Below, in pieces: positions 1 through 7,657 of a DNA stretch of 64,000 nt. Below the pieces are notes generated by a model that did no database searches, was not told the origin of the DNA, and saw nothing but the letters and a program-made list of their open reading frames with translations. Positions within the stretch are counted from its first letter, which is position 1; every line of letters begins with the position of its first letter. The DNA is from Burkholderiales bacterium RIFCSPLOWO2_12_FULL_61_40. GTDB taxonomy: Bacteria; Pseudomonadota; Gammaproteobacteria; Burkholderiales; Burkholderiaceae_C. The stretch is from contig MESI01000033.1 in assembly GCA_001770935.1 (NCBI GenBank), positions 1 to 64,000 of the forward strand. The letters run 5' to 3'. The position numbers and the translations under genes were made by a program.

Positions 1-135
1 TTTGCCTTCGCGCAAGGATTTGACCTCCCAGCCCTCCAGCACCAGCCCGGCCTCAAAGCGTTCTTCGAAGAAATAGTTGTAGGCGGCCTTCTTGTTGTCG
101 GCGATGCGGGTAGCGGTATCAGGTTTTTTGGCCAT
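1..135 (-). CDS. smpB: SsrA-binding protein SmpB, N-terminal part (cut by window edge)
   Basis: The reverse strand reads 45 codons from ATG at 135 to the window edge, beginning [20 protein letters not shown] and continuing through FFEERFEAG and [12 protein letters not shown]. These are the hallmark N-terminal SmpB residues (N-K-K-A-x-x-x-Y and G-x-E-V-K-S-x-R-x-G). SmpB binds tmRNA and brings it to stalled ribosomes for trans-translation. It is divergent from ratA, an arrangement common in beta- and gammaproteobacteria. The C-terminal two thirds lie outside the window. Confidence 0.96.
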   Translation of the reverse strand, partial: MAKKPDTATRIADNKKAAYNYFFEERFEAGLVLEGWEVKSLREGK

Positions 136-215
136 GGGACTCAAATGGGGGTGACAGACGGGAAAGAAAGAGGTGCTTGTGGGCTTGTCTACAATCCCGC
201 GCAGACCTCCATTCT

Positions 216-659
216 ATGAAAATCGTAACAAAGTCCGTTTTGATCTGGTACAGCCCGGCAGAGATGTATGTGCTGGTGACCGATGTAGCGCAGTATCCGC
301 AGTTCTTGCCGTGGTGTGACCACGCGAAAGTGCTTGACCAGGACAAGGGCGGAATGACCGCGGAAGTGGGCATTTCCTTTGGCGGTGTCCGCCAGACCTT
401 CACGACCCGCAACGCCCATACACCGCCCCATCGGGTGGGTTTGCAATTGGTCAAGGGACCTTTTTCGCGGCTGGACGGCGAGTGGAACTTCCATCCGCTA
501 GGCGATGGCTCACAACGGGCCTGCAAAGTGGAGCTCTCCCTGAACTACGGTTTTGACAATGCCACACTGGGCAAGCTCGTGGGGCCGGTGTTTGACAAGA
601 TTGCGGCCAATCTGGTCGATGCGTTTGTCAAACGTGCGCAGCAGGTGTATGGGGATTGA
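216..659 (+). CDS. ratA: RatA-like START/COQ10 domain protein
   Basis: This 147-residue protein belongs to the RatA / polyketide-cyclase-START (COQ10-like) family. The pattern KSVLIWYSPAEMYVLVTDV followed by YPQFLPWC is the typical N-terminal strand and helix of that family, and the C-terminal helix (FDKIAANLVDAFVKRAQQVYG) is also typical. E. coli RatA was reported to inhibit 70S ribosome association, while homologues are also linked to coenzyme Q binding, so the exact role is unsettled. I chose ATG 216 over an in-frame GTG at 177 because it matches the family length and N-terminus. It lies one base before rnfH, so the two are probably co-transcribed. Confidence 0.9.
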   Translation: MKIVTKSVLIWYSPAEMYVLVTDVAQYPQFLPWCDHAKVLDQDKGGMTAEVGISFGGVRQTFTTRNAHTPPHRVGLQLVKGPFSRLDGEWNFHPLGDGSQRACKVELSLNYGFDNATLGKLVGPVFDKIAANLVDAFVKRAQQVYGD

Positions 660-660
660 A

Positions 661-996
661 ATGCGGATTTCCGTCACGCTGGTCTACTCTCCTTGCGCCC
701 GTGAAGTCCGTGAGGTGGCCTTGACGGTGGAGCAGGGGTGTACGGCTGCGCAGGCTGTGCATACCAGCGGCTTACTTCAGGAGATGTCGCAAGCCCAGGT
801 GAATGCCCTTGAATTGGGCGTCTGGGGCCGAAAAATACCCACCCAGCATGTCTTGCGGGAGTATGACCGGGTCGAACTCAGCAGACCTCTCACCGTGGAC
901 CCCAAGGTGGCGCGGCGGGAGCGTTTTGTACGCCAGGGCGCCAAATCGGCGGGTTTGTTTGCCAAGCGACGCGCGGGCGCCAAAGCCGGGTATTGA
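661..996 (+). CDS. rnfH: RnfH family (UPF0125) ubiquitin-fold protein
   Basis: This is a 111-residue protein starting MRISVTLVYSPCAREVREVA. The central LGVWGRKIPTQHVLREYDRVELSRPLTVDPK matches the RnfH/UPF0125 family, a small beta-grasp fold that pairs with ratA in many proteobacteria. The start is ATG 661, one base after the ratA stop. A basic tail (RRERFVRQGAKSAGLFAKRRAGAKAGY) follows the domain, as in other beta-proteobacterial members. The biochemical function is not established. Family assignment is confident, function is not. Confidence 0.88.
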   Translation: MRISVTLVYSPCAREVREVALTVEQGCTAAQAVHTSGLLQEMSQAQVNALELGVWGRKIPTQHVLREYDRVELSRPLTVDPKVARRERFVRQGAKSAGLFAKRRAGAKAGY

Positions 997-1016
997 CCCC
1001 GCCATTTCTACCGGGC

Positions 1017-1547
1017 CTATCTGCAGTCGGCGTTGATCACGCCTTGGATGCGTTTGATTTCGGTGGCGCGCGCTGCGTCATCCATGATTTCCCGTTCACC
1101 TGCGGCATTGGTGCGTGCGACGCGTATTCCGGAGTCATACGTTGCCTTGGCTTGTTTGGCCCGGGCACAGTTCTCGACTTTGGCTTTGGTGATGCGCTCT
1201 TCTTCCGCCTTGCGCTTGGCGGTCTCTGCGTCTGCGGCTTGCTTCTTTTTGGCTTCCAGCTCTTTTTCGACACCGGCTCCCTTGGGGACAGCAGGCGCTG
1301 CCGGTGCCAAGGCGGGGGCGGTTGCGCCTGGCGTTGATTCGGCGTCGGTGCTTGCCGTCTCGGCTGGCTTTGTATTGGGGCCCCGTCCCTGAGGGCGCTT
1401 CACAATATTCTTGTCCAATATATCAGCGGGAGGTGCGCGGTCACTGAAAACTCTGCGCCCATCCTTGTCAACCCATTGCCACTGGGCAGAGGCGGCTACG
1501 CAGGTCAGGGTCAAGACAGCCGCCAAAAATGCTTGAAACAGTTTCAT
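1017..1547 (-). CDS. Exported DUF4124-domain protein
   Basis: The protein has 176 residues from ATG 1547. A longer reading upstream to 1604 would spoil the signal peptide, so the shorter start is preferred. Residues 1-21 form a Sec signal peptide ending AASAQ. Next comes WQWVDKDGRRVFSDRAPP, the DUF4124 signature (W-x-D-x-x-G-x-x-x-(Y/F)-(S/T)-D-x-x-P). A Pro/Ala/Thr-rich linker (about 50-90) and a Lys/Glu/Ala-rich likely coiled coil (about 92-130) follow. DUF4124 proteins are periplasmic or envelope proteins of unknown function and are abundant in Burkholderiales. The gene converges on rnfH and diverges from guaB. Confidence 0.85.
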   Translation of the reverse strand: MKLFQAFLAAVLTLTCVAASAQWQWVDKDGRRVFSDRAPPADILDKNIVKRPQGRGPNTKPAETASTDAESTPGATAPALAPAAPAVPKGAGVEKELEAKKKQAADAETAKRKAEEERITKAKVENCARAKQAKATYDSGIRVARTNAAGEREIMDDAARATEIKRIQGVINADCR

Positions 1548-1634
1548 GGGCGAAGTGTAGCCGCCACGGGCGCATAGGGTGTAAAAAAGCCAACCGCGCC
1601 GCACGGGTACAATCCGTCATTTGGAGCTAAGAAC

Positions 1635-3104
1635 ATGCGCCTGATCGGCAAAGCGCTCACCTTCGACGACGTCTTGTTGGTGCCAGCGTTCTCCCAAGTC
1701 CTTCCCAAGGACACATCCCTCGCCACCCGTTTCTCCCGCAACATCGCTTTGAACCTGCCCCTGGTGTCTGCCGCCATGGACACGGTCACCGAAGCGCGCC
1801 TGGCTATAGCCATTGCGCAGGAGGGGGGTATCGGCATCGTCCACAAGAACATGTCGGCGCAGGAGCAGGCGGCGCAGGTGGCCAAGGTCAAGCGGTATGA
1901 GTCCGGCGTGTTGCGTGATCCGGTGGTGATAACCCCGCTGCACACCGTGCGCCAGGTCATGGAATTGTCGGACCAGCTGGGCGTGTCCGGTTTCCCGGTC
2001 TGCGACGGCGGCAAGGTGGTGGGTATCGTCACCGGCCGCGATCTGCGCTTTGAGACCCGGTATGACCTGCCGGTGAGCCACATCATGACCCAGCGCGACA
2101 AGCTGGTCACGGTGCCCGATGGCACCACCCTGGCCCAGGCCAAAGTGCTGTTGAACCAGTACAAGATCGAGCGCCTGTTGGTGGTCAACGACGCCTTTGA
2201 ACTCAAGGGCCTGATCACCGTCAAGGACATCACCAAACAAACCAGTTTCCCCAACGCCGCGCGCGATGCGCAAGGCAAATTGCGTGTGGGTGCGGCGGTG
2301 GGCGTGGGTGAGGGCACCGAAGAGCGCGTAGAGGCCCTGGCCCGCGCCGGAGTGGACGCCATCGTGGTGGACACCGCCCATGGCCATAGCAAAGGCGTGA
2401 TCGACCGCGTGCGCTGGGTCAAGCAAAACTACCCGCACATTGATGTGGTCGGCGGCAACATCGCCACCGGCGCGGCGGCGTTGGCGCTGGTGGAAGCCGG
2501 TGCGGACGCGGTCAAGGTCGGCATCGGCCCCGGTTCCATCTGCACCACACGCATCGTGGCGGGCGTGGGCGTGCCCCAGATCATGGCCATCGACAGTGTG
2601 GCAACCGCCCTCAGGGGCACCGGTGTTCCCTTGATCGCCGACGGCGGCATCCGCTACAGCGGCGATATCTCCAAGGCCATTGCCGCCGGTGCCAGCACCG
2701 TGATGATGGGTGGCATGTTTGCGGGGACCGAAGAGGCACCCGGCGAAGTCATTTTGTACCAGGGTCGCAGCTACAAAAGCTACCGCGGCATGGGCAGCAT
2801 TGGCGCCATGCAGCAGGGCAGTGCGGACCGCTACTTCCAGGAATCCACCACCGGCAACCCCAATGCGGACAAGCTGGTGCCCGAAGGCATTGAAGGCCGG
2901 GTGCCTTACAAAGGCTCCATGGTTGCCATCGTGTTCCAGATGGCGGGCGGTGTGCGCGCCAGCATGGGCTATTGCGGTGCCGCCACCATCGAAGACATGC
3001 AAAACAATGCGGAATTTGTGGAGATCACCACCGCCGGCATCCGCGAAAGCCATGTGCACGACGTGCAAATCACCAAAGAAGCCCCTAACTACAGGGCTGA
3101 CTAG
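1635..3104 (+). CDS. guaB: Inosine-5'-monophosphate dehydrogenase
   Basis: GuaB oxidises IMP to XMP with NAD+, the rate-limiting step of GMP synthesis. The 489-residue protein is full length. The N-terminal barrel begins [20 protein letters not shown]. Two CBS domains lie at about residues 95-205 and insert into the barrel. The active-site loop GPGSICTTR places the catalytic cysteine at residue 303, and the phosphate-binding GGIRYSGD and flap GMGSIGAM are present. A GGAG ribosome-binding site precedes ATG 1635. It is followed by guaA after a 134-bp gap, an order common in Burkholderiales. Confidence 0.98.
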   Translation: MRLIGKALTFDDVLLVPAFSQVLPKDTSLATRFSRNIALNLPLVSAAMDTVTEARLAIAIAQEGGIGIVHKNMSAQEQAAQVAKVKRYESGVLRDPVVITPLHTVRQVMELSDQLGVSGFPVCDGGKVVGIVTGRDLRFETRYDLPVSHIMTQRDKLVTVPDGTTLAQAKVLLNQYKIERLLVVNDAFELKGLITVKDITKQTSFPNAARDAQGKLRVGAAVGVGEGTEERVEALARAGVDAIVVDTAHGHSKGVIDRVRWVKQNYPHIDVVGGNIATGAAALALVEAGADAVKVGIGPGSICTTRIVAGVGVPQIMAIDSVATALRGTGVPLIADGGIRYSGDISKAIAAGASTVMMGGMFAGTEEAPGEVILYQGRSYKSYRGMGSIGAMQQGSADRYFQESTTGNPNADKLVPEGIEGRVPYKGSMVAIVFQMAGGVRASMGYCGAATIEDMQNNAEFVEITTAGIRESHVHDVQITKEAPNYRAD

Positions 3105-3106
3105 GC

Positions 3107-3200
3107 ACACCCCCAGGCTGCGCGCACTTCGTGTCGCTGCGCCACCCCCCTTGCAGGGGGCAACACCAGCAGACTGGCGAAGCCAGATCTGCGGTGTTCC
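3107..3200. repeat. Hairpin-rich intergenic repeat element between guaB and guaA
   Basis: Two strong stems can be drawn. CCCCC-TTGCA-GGGGG lies at about 3146-3160. An AACACC (3162) / GGTGTT (3193) outer stem encloses CTGGC-GAA-GCCAG. I recognise this arrangement as resembling a dispersed intergenic repeat common in Comamonadaceae genomes, but only one copy is in this window, so repetitiveness cannot be shown here. It may form RNA structure between guaB and guaA that tunes guaA expression or mRNA stability. Confidence 0.55.
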
Positions 3201-3238
3201 TGGAATAAGGCACGCAAACTGAATACACCTCTTCTGCC

Positions 3239-4849
3239 ATGCACCAAAAAATCCTCATCCTCGACTTCGGCTCCCAGGTCACCCAGCTCATTGCCCGGCG
3301 CATCCGTGAAGCGCATGTTTTTTGCGAAGTGCATCCCTGCGATGTGAGCAATGAATGGGTCCGCGAATACGCGCGTGACGGCAATCTCAAGGGCATCATC
3401 CTGTCCGGCAGCCATGCCAGCACCTACGAAGAGCACGACCTGCGGGCGCCCTCCGTGGTGTACGAGCTGGGCATTCCGGTGCTGGGCATCTGCTACGGCA
3501 TGTTCACCATGGCGGTCCAGTTGGGTGGCCAGGTTGCCGCCAGCAGCCACCGTGAGTTCGGCCATGCCGACGTGCGTGCCCACGGCCACACCGAGTTGCT
3601 CCAGGGTATCCAGGACTACGCCACGGACGAAGGCCACGGCATGTTGCAGGTCTGGATGAGCCACGGCGACAAGGTCACCGAACTGCCGCCTGGCTTCAAG
3701 CTGATGGCCAGCACTACCAGTTGCCCGATTGCCGGCATGGCCGACGAAGCACGCCGCTTTTATGCCGTGCAGTTCCACCCCGAAGTGACCCACACCAAGC
3801 GGGGCGCGGCCATTCTGGAGCGTTTTGTGCTGGAGATCTGTGGCACACGCGCCGACTGGATCATGGGCGACTACATCGCAGAAGCGGTGGAGCATATCCG
3901 TGCCCAGGTGGGCAAGGAAGAGGTCATTTTGGGCCTGTCCGGCGGGGTGGATTCCTCGGTAGCAGCAGCCCTGATTCACCGCGCCATTGGCGACCAGCTC
4001 ACCTGCGTGTTTGTGGACCATGGTTTGTTGCGTCTGAACGAAGGCGACATGGTGATGGACATGTTTGTCGGCAAGCTGCACGCCAAGGTTGTGCGGGTGG
4101 ACGCGGCAGACCAGTTCCTGGGCCACCTGGCCGGGGTGAGTGAACCGGAAGCCAAGCGCAAGATCATTGGCCGCGAATTTGTAGAGGTGTTCAAGGCCGA
4201 GGCGGCCAAGCTCAAGAATGACCAGTCGCGCCATGTGGCCTGGCTGGCGCAGGGCACGATTTACCCCGACGTGATCGAGTCTGGCGGTGCCAAGACCAAG
4301 AAGGCCGTCACCATCAAGAGCCACCACAATGTGGGCGGCTTGCCCGAGCAGTTGGGCCTGAAATTGCTGGAGCCATTGCGTGAGCTGTTCAAGGACGAAG
4401 TGCGTGAACTTGGCGTGGCTCTGGGCTTGCCCTACCACATGGTGTACCGCCATCCCTTCCCAGGCCCCGGCTTGGGCGTGCGGATTTTGGGCGAAGTCAA
4501 AAAGGAATACGCCGATTTGCTGCGCCGCGCCGATGCCATTTTCATCGAAGAGTTGCGCAACTTTATCGACGCCGAGAGCGGCAAGAGCTGGTACGACCTG
4601 ACCAGCCAGGCCTTCACGGTGTTTTTGCCGGTGAAAAGTGTGGGTGTCATGGGCGACGGCCGTACCTACGACTACGTGGTGGCGCTACGCGCGGTACAAA
4701 CCAGCGACTTCATGACCGCCGACTGGGCCGAACTGCCCTACGCCCTGCTCAAAAAAGTGTCCAGCCGCATCATCAACGAAGTGCGCGGCATCAACCGGGT
4801 TACCTATGACGTGAGCAGCAAACCACCTGCCACCATCGAGTGGGAGTGA
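3239..4849 (+). CDS. guaA: GMP synthase (glutamine-hydrolysing)
   Basis: GuaA converts XMP to GMP using ATP and glutamine-derived ammonia. The 536-residue protein has an N-terminal class I glutamine amidotransferase domain with Cys85 (GICYGM) and His180-Pro-Glu182 (QFHPEVTH). The ATP pyrophosphatase P-loop is LSGGVDSS (233-240). The C-terminal dimerisation domain ends in the conserved [10 protein letters not shown] shorter start is not needed, because ATG 3239 gives the family N-terminus ([12 protein letters not shown]). Length is close to the usual 515-540. Confidence 0.98.
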   Translation: MHQKILILDFGSQVTQLIARRIREAHVFCEVHPCDVSNEWVREYARDGNLKGIILSGSHASTYEEHDLRAPSVVYELGIPVLGICYGMFTMAVQLGGQVAASSHREFGHADVRAHGHTELLQGIQDYATDEGHGMLQVWMSHGDKVTELPPGFKLMASTTSCPIAGMADEARRFYAVQFHPEVTHTKRGAAILERFVLEICGTRADWIMGDYIAEAVEHIRAQVGKEEVILGLSGGVDSSVAAALIHRAIGDQLTCVFVDHGLLRLNEGDMVMDMFVGKLHAKVVRVDAADQFLGHLAGVSEPEAKRKIIGREFVEVFKAEAAKLKNDQSRHVAWLAQGTIYPDVIESGGAKTKKAVTIKSHHNVGGLPEQLGLKLLEPLRELFKDEVRELGVALGLPYHMVYRHPFPGPGLGVRILGEVKKEYADLLRRADAIFIEELRNFIDAESGKSWYDLTSQAFTVFLPVKSVGVMGDGRTYDYVVALRAVQTSDFMTADWAELPYALLKKVSSRIINEVRGINRVTYDVSSKPPATIEWE

Positions 4850-4965
4850 TTTGATGTCTGGCATCGACTGGCAACACGCGGCACCGCCAAGTACCGGTAG
4901 GCTATTGCAACATTTATGATTCTGCTACATTGAGTTTGTTCAAACGCTGCAAATTATGAATCTCC

Positions 4966-5757
4966 ATGCGTCGCATCCAGTTCTTTGAATTTGAGGATCA
5001 ACACTGGTTACCTGCTTCTATCAGGAATGGAATTACCGATTTTTTACAGTTTTCTGTTGAATACGGTGATTTATATAAGGGTTTCGCCAATCGGCTTTCC
5101 AAGGCTCTAGATAGAAGCGGTGATACACAAATTATTGACCTCTGCTCCGGGGCGGGCGGTCCTATGAAATCATTGTTGAAACATATTCCAGATGTCAATA
5201 GTGGCAGAATAAAAGTACATTTGACTGATTATTATCCCAATCTTCCAGCATTGTCTGAACTCGCGCGTACAGTCCCGATCTGCTTCACTTATTCAAAGGA
5301 TGCTATATCAGCATTGGATGTGCCGTCCTCTATGGCAGGATTTCGGACACTTTTTTCATCTTTCCACCATTTCAATGAGCGTGATGCCACGCGCATACTG
5401 CAAGACGCGGTGGCGAAGAAGCGAGGCATCGCCATTGCCGAGTTAACTCAAAGACACGCACTGCTATTGGTGTACATGTTTTTCACACCTTTCTTGGTGT
5501 TGTTCGCATCCCCGTTTCAGAAACCATTTCGCTGGTCCAGACTATTTTGGACCTACGTGCTTCCTGTAATCCCGCTGGTAGTTGCTTTTGACGGTTTCGT
5601 TTCCTGCTTGCGAACTTACACCCCCGAGGAGTTAATGAAAATGGTGCATGGGATTGCTGGCTACGAAGATTATGAATGGCAGGCTGGCGTGGAGTGGATT
5701 GGGGTATTGCCAATCGGTGTGACTTACTTGATTGGCCTTCCAAGGAAGGCAACGTGA
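4966..5757 (+). CDS. Class I SAM-dependent methyltransferase with membrane-like C-terminal half
   Basis: This 263-residue protein carries a clear SAM-binding motif I (IIDLCSGAGG, residues 56-65), followed by an acidic strand end (VHLTDYYPN) and a post-motif FSSFHHFNERDATRIL typical of class I methyltransferases. Two hydrophobic stretches at about 166-183 and 192-212 look membrane-embedded or membrane-associated, which is unusual for a soluble Rossmann methyltransferase and suggests a lipid or isoprenoid substrate. The start ATG 4966 has no clear Shine-Dalgarno. The gene stands alone between guaA and a convergent DUF883 gene. Its composition is visibly more AT-rich than guaA, possibly from transfer. 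The substrate is unknown. Confidence 0.8.
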   Translation: MRRIQFFEFEDQHWLPASIRNGITDFLQFSVEYGDLYKGFANRLSKALDRSGDTQIIDLCSGAGGPMKSLLKHIPDVNSGRIKVHLTDYYPNLPALSELARTVPICFTYSKDAISALDVPSSMAGFRTLFSSFHHFNERDATRILQDAVAKKRGIAIAELTQRHALLLVYMFFTPFLVLFASPFQKPFRWSRLFWTYVLPVIPLVVAFDGFVSCLRTYTPEELMKMVHGIAGYEDYEWQAGVEWIGVLPIGVTYLIGLPRKAT

Positions 5758-5839
5758 AGACTCCTGCTAACCGTTAAACATGCCAGCTATACCACCGGTA
5801 AATCTGGCAAGCACTCCCCAATTTAAAAAGCAGTTTGGT

Positions 5840-6151
5840 TTAACGCCGACTGACTAGCAGCCCCATAAACAGTCCTGCGCCTGCGGCAACGCCTATGGCT
5901 TTCCAAGGGTTTTCATGGACATACTCATCCGTTGCATGGCTCGTGGCCTTAACCTTGGCAACAGCTGTTTGCTGAAGGCGCGCCAGATCAGCTTTCGCCT
6001 GACTCATTTGGGTCTGCACCCGGCTGCGGATATTTGCAGCTCCATCACTTGCCTGATTGGAGGTAACACGCAACAACTCCTCCGCATCTTCAATAACCAC
6101 CCGCAGGTCGTTCAATAGTTTGCTTTTATTGACTTCGGTCATGTCATTCAT
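5840..6151 (-). CDS. DUF883 / YqjD-ElaB family membrane-anchored protein
   Basis: This 103-residue protein has a long amphipathic helix (about 10-75, with SKLLNDLRVVIEDAEELL) and a C-terminal glycine-rich membrane anchor ending AGLFMGLLVSRR. This is the layout of the E. coli YqjD/ElaB/YgaM family, tail-anchored inner-membrane proteins that bind ribosomes in stationary phase. A GGAG site precedes ATG 6151. It is monocistronic and diverges from the PEP-CTERM gene. Stress or stationary-phase regulation is known for the family but not visible here. Confidence 0.86.
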   Translation of the reverse strand: MNDMTEVNKSKLLNDLRVVIEDAEELLRVTSNQASDGAANIRSRVQTQMSQAKADLARLQQTAVAKVKATSHATDEYVHENPWKAIGVAAGAGLFMGLLVSRR

Positions 6152-6416
6152 AGTGAATCTCCATGGTGTTAAAAAGTATTCTTGATGCTAAAGAGGCCCC
6201 TACTTTTCATCTTGATAAAAATCACAGCCAATAACCAAGTTCTCAAAGTGAGTTCGGTACGATCAAACGCTCCAGTCCGCTGGTGATGCATGCGTACCCG
6301 CTAGGTTTCGTGGGCATCGCGGCACAGATTCTCCCGCGAGCTACAAAAGGCGCAGGGGGGGGGGCTTGTATATAACGAAATGGGTGAATCCCACTGGCGA
6401 AAAAACCAGGGTCCGT

Positions 6417-6437
6417 GCTGTCGAGTTATTTGACAGC
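6417..6437. promoter_or_regulatory. Inverted repeat, candidate enhancer-binding site
   Basis: The sequence is GCTGTC, nine bases, GACAGC: perfect 6-bp arms. It lies about 110-125 bp upstream of the -24/-12 promoter at 6545, the distance usual for bacterial enhancer-binding proteins of sigma-54. The response regulator PrsR is a plausible binder because PrsK/PrsR are known partners of the exosortase A system, but neither gene is in this window. This is an inference from position and symmetry only. Confidence 0.4.
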
Positions 6438-6544
6438 GATTGAATTTGGTGTCGATGCTCAAATGGTTTTGTGTCCCGAATTGCATTTGCAAGTATTTGA
6501 TTTTTAAAGGTTTTTTTCTTTTTTAATGCAGAAGTAGTTGCAGC

Positions 6545-6559
6545 TGGCACATACTTTGC
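6545..6559 (+). promoter_or_regulatory. Sigma-54 (RpoN) -24/-12 promoter of the PEP-CTERM gene
   Basis: TGGCAC, five bases, TTGC matches the RpoN consensus exactly, with the invariant GG and GC in correct spacing. It points toward the PEP-CTERM gene 46 bp downstream. Expression of many PEP-CTERM genes is known to depend on RpoN and the PrsK-PrsR two-component system in floc-forming betaproteobacteria, which supports the assignment. Confidence 0.78.
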
Positions 6560-6604
6560 CTACGTGGGCTAGCGGTTCATCTCGAACCTAACTAGGAGTA
6601 AATC

Positions 6605-7471
6605 ATGAGACTTTTGAAGAAACTTGCAGGCGTCGCGGCAGCAGTAACTCTGGTGGGGATGGCCGCACCGGCATCGGCCATCATTGTTGGGGGTATAGAT
6701 TTTGGTATTCTTGGCGCGAATCCAACCAATACCCACCTGGAAACCGCAACGCTCGCTCAGACGTACATTGATGGGGTGGGTCAGGCCGCTACAGCTTATG
6801 GCCTGATCACGAGTGTCAATGGCGATCTTTCGTATTGCGCGGACGGTTCAGCAAACTGTTCGCTGTACTATATAACGCATTCAACGACGCGCACTTTTAC
6901 GCCACTTGGTGGTGGACTGAGCTACGCCTCGTTGGGCGGTACGACGATCGATGTTTACTATTCGGCAAGTGCTGCTAGCAATCTGCTAAACCAAAATTCC
7001 ACTTCCAATTTGGCGCTCATTTCGGGACTGACTCCGTGGGCGACGTTCTTGGGTGCCGCAGGTGTTGACTTAACCGACACTGGTGCGGACCAAAACGCCA
7101 CCGGCATTTTGACTGGCCAATCCCTTAGTGCCACTGGTACAGGCTTGGTGTCCGTCAACGCCGCAGATGGTATTGGTGATGCCTCGGTTGAGGCCTACCT
7201 AAACACAAACTCCATAGCCGCATTTGGTGGAAATCCAAATGCAGATATTGCGTTCACAACCTCATCAAATGATGTAGTGCTCAATCCATTCGATCTTGCA
7301 GGTCCAGAGGGTGATAGCTGCCGAAGCGCTCAAGAAGTGGGTGACTTTTGCTTTGCGGGTACGGCAGATCTTCGTGGTGCCACCGCAGTCCCGGAGCCGA
7401 GTTCACTGGCCCTTATTGGTCTCGGCCTGGGGGGGCTGGCGTTCTATCGCCGCAAAGCGCGCCGCACCTGA
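6605..7471 (+). CDS. PEP-CTERM sorting domain protein (exosortase substrate)
   Basis: This 288-residue exported protein is a substrate of exosortase A. Residues 1-25 are a Sec signal peptide ending APASA. The last 26 residues are a textbook PEP-CTERM tripartite signal: VPEPSS, a hydrophobic helix (LALIGLGLGGLAF) and the basic tail YRRKARRT. The middle (about 30-255) is rich in Thr, Ser, Gly and Asn with few charges, typical of secreted beta-rich PEP-CTERM proteins, and four Cys suggest disulfides. AGGAG precedes ATG 6605 by six bases. It has its own sigma-54 promoter and terminator, so it forms a single-gene unit. Its role is likely extracellular matrix or floc formation, by analogy. Confidence 0.95.
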   Translation: MRLLKKLAGVAAAVTLVGMAAPASAIIVGGIDFGILGANPTNTHLETATLAQTYIDGVGQAATAYGLITSVNGDLSYCADGSANCSLYYITHSTTRTFTPLGGGLSYASLGGTTIDVYYSASAASNLLNQNSTSNLALISGLTPWATFLGAAGVDLTDTGADQNATGILTGQSLSATGTGLVSVNAADGIGDASVEAYLNTNSIAAFGGNPNADIAFTTSSNDVVLNPFDLAGPEGDSCRSAQEVGDFCFAGTADLRGATAVPEPSSLALIGLGLGGLAFYRRKARRT

Positions 7472-7542
7472 TAGCTTCCTGGGCTCTGGTTCGCAATGCA
7501 CGCAAAGCGCATTTGAGCGCGTCCGAGAGGCACATGGTGCGG

Positions 7543-7571
7543 AAAGAGCCGGTAGCCCGGCTCTTTTTTTT
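7543..7571 (+). terminator. Rho-independent terminator after the PEP-CTERM gene
   Basis: AGAGCCGG (7545-7552), a four-base loop, then CCGGCTCT (7557-7564), followed by a run of T to 7571. It is a perfect 8-bp GC-rich stem with a U-tract, located about 75 bp after the stop codon of the PEP-CTERM gene. Confidence 0.88.
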
Positions 7572-7657
7572 GGTGCCCCCAGCATGGACGCACTCCGGGG
7601 AGAAAATTTCCAGGCGAACGGGACACAGCGAGAGGAGTGAATGAAATTGGACACACA

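Larger units (their letters stand above)
6152..6604. other. 453-bp divergent intergenic region
   Basis: This region separates the DUF883 gene (minus) from the PEP-CTERM gene (plus). It holds a run of ten G residues at 6355-6364, an inverted repeat at 6417-6437, an AT-rich tract at about 6499-6526 and a sigma-54 promoter at 6545-6559. Short reading frames on the minus strand here (6301-6550) have no ribosome-binding site or recognisable protein features, and I do not believe they are genes. Confidence 0.7.

Noticed and set aside
1617-3110. Long minus-strand reading frame opposite guaB (and similar ones opposite guaA and others)
   Set aside because: It is His/Asp/Gly-rich, mirrors the codon bias of guaB, and has no family features. 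It is a shadow of the true gene.
6301-6550. Short overlapping minus-strand reading frames in the control region
   Set aside because: They have no ribosome-binding site and no conserved features, and span the G10 tract and the promoter region.
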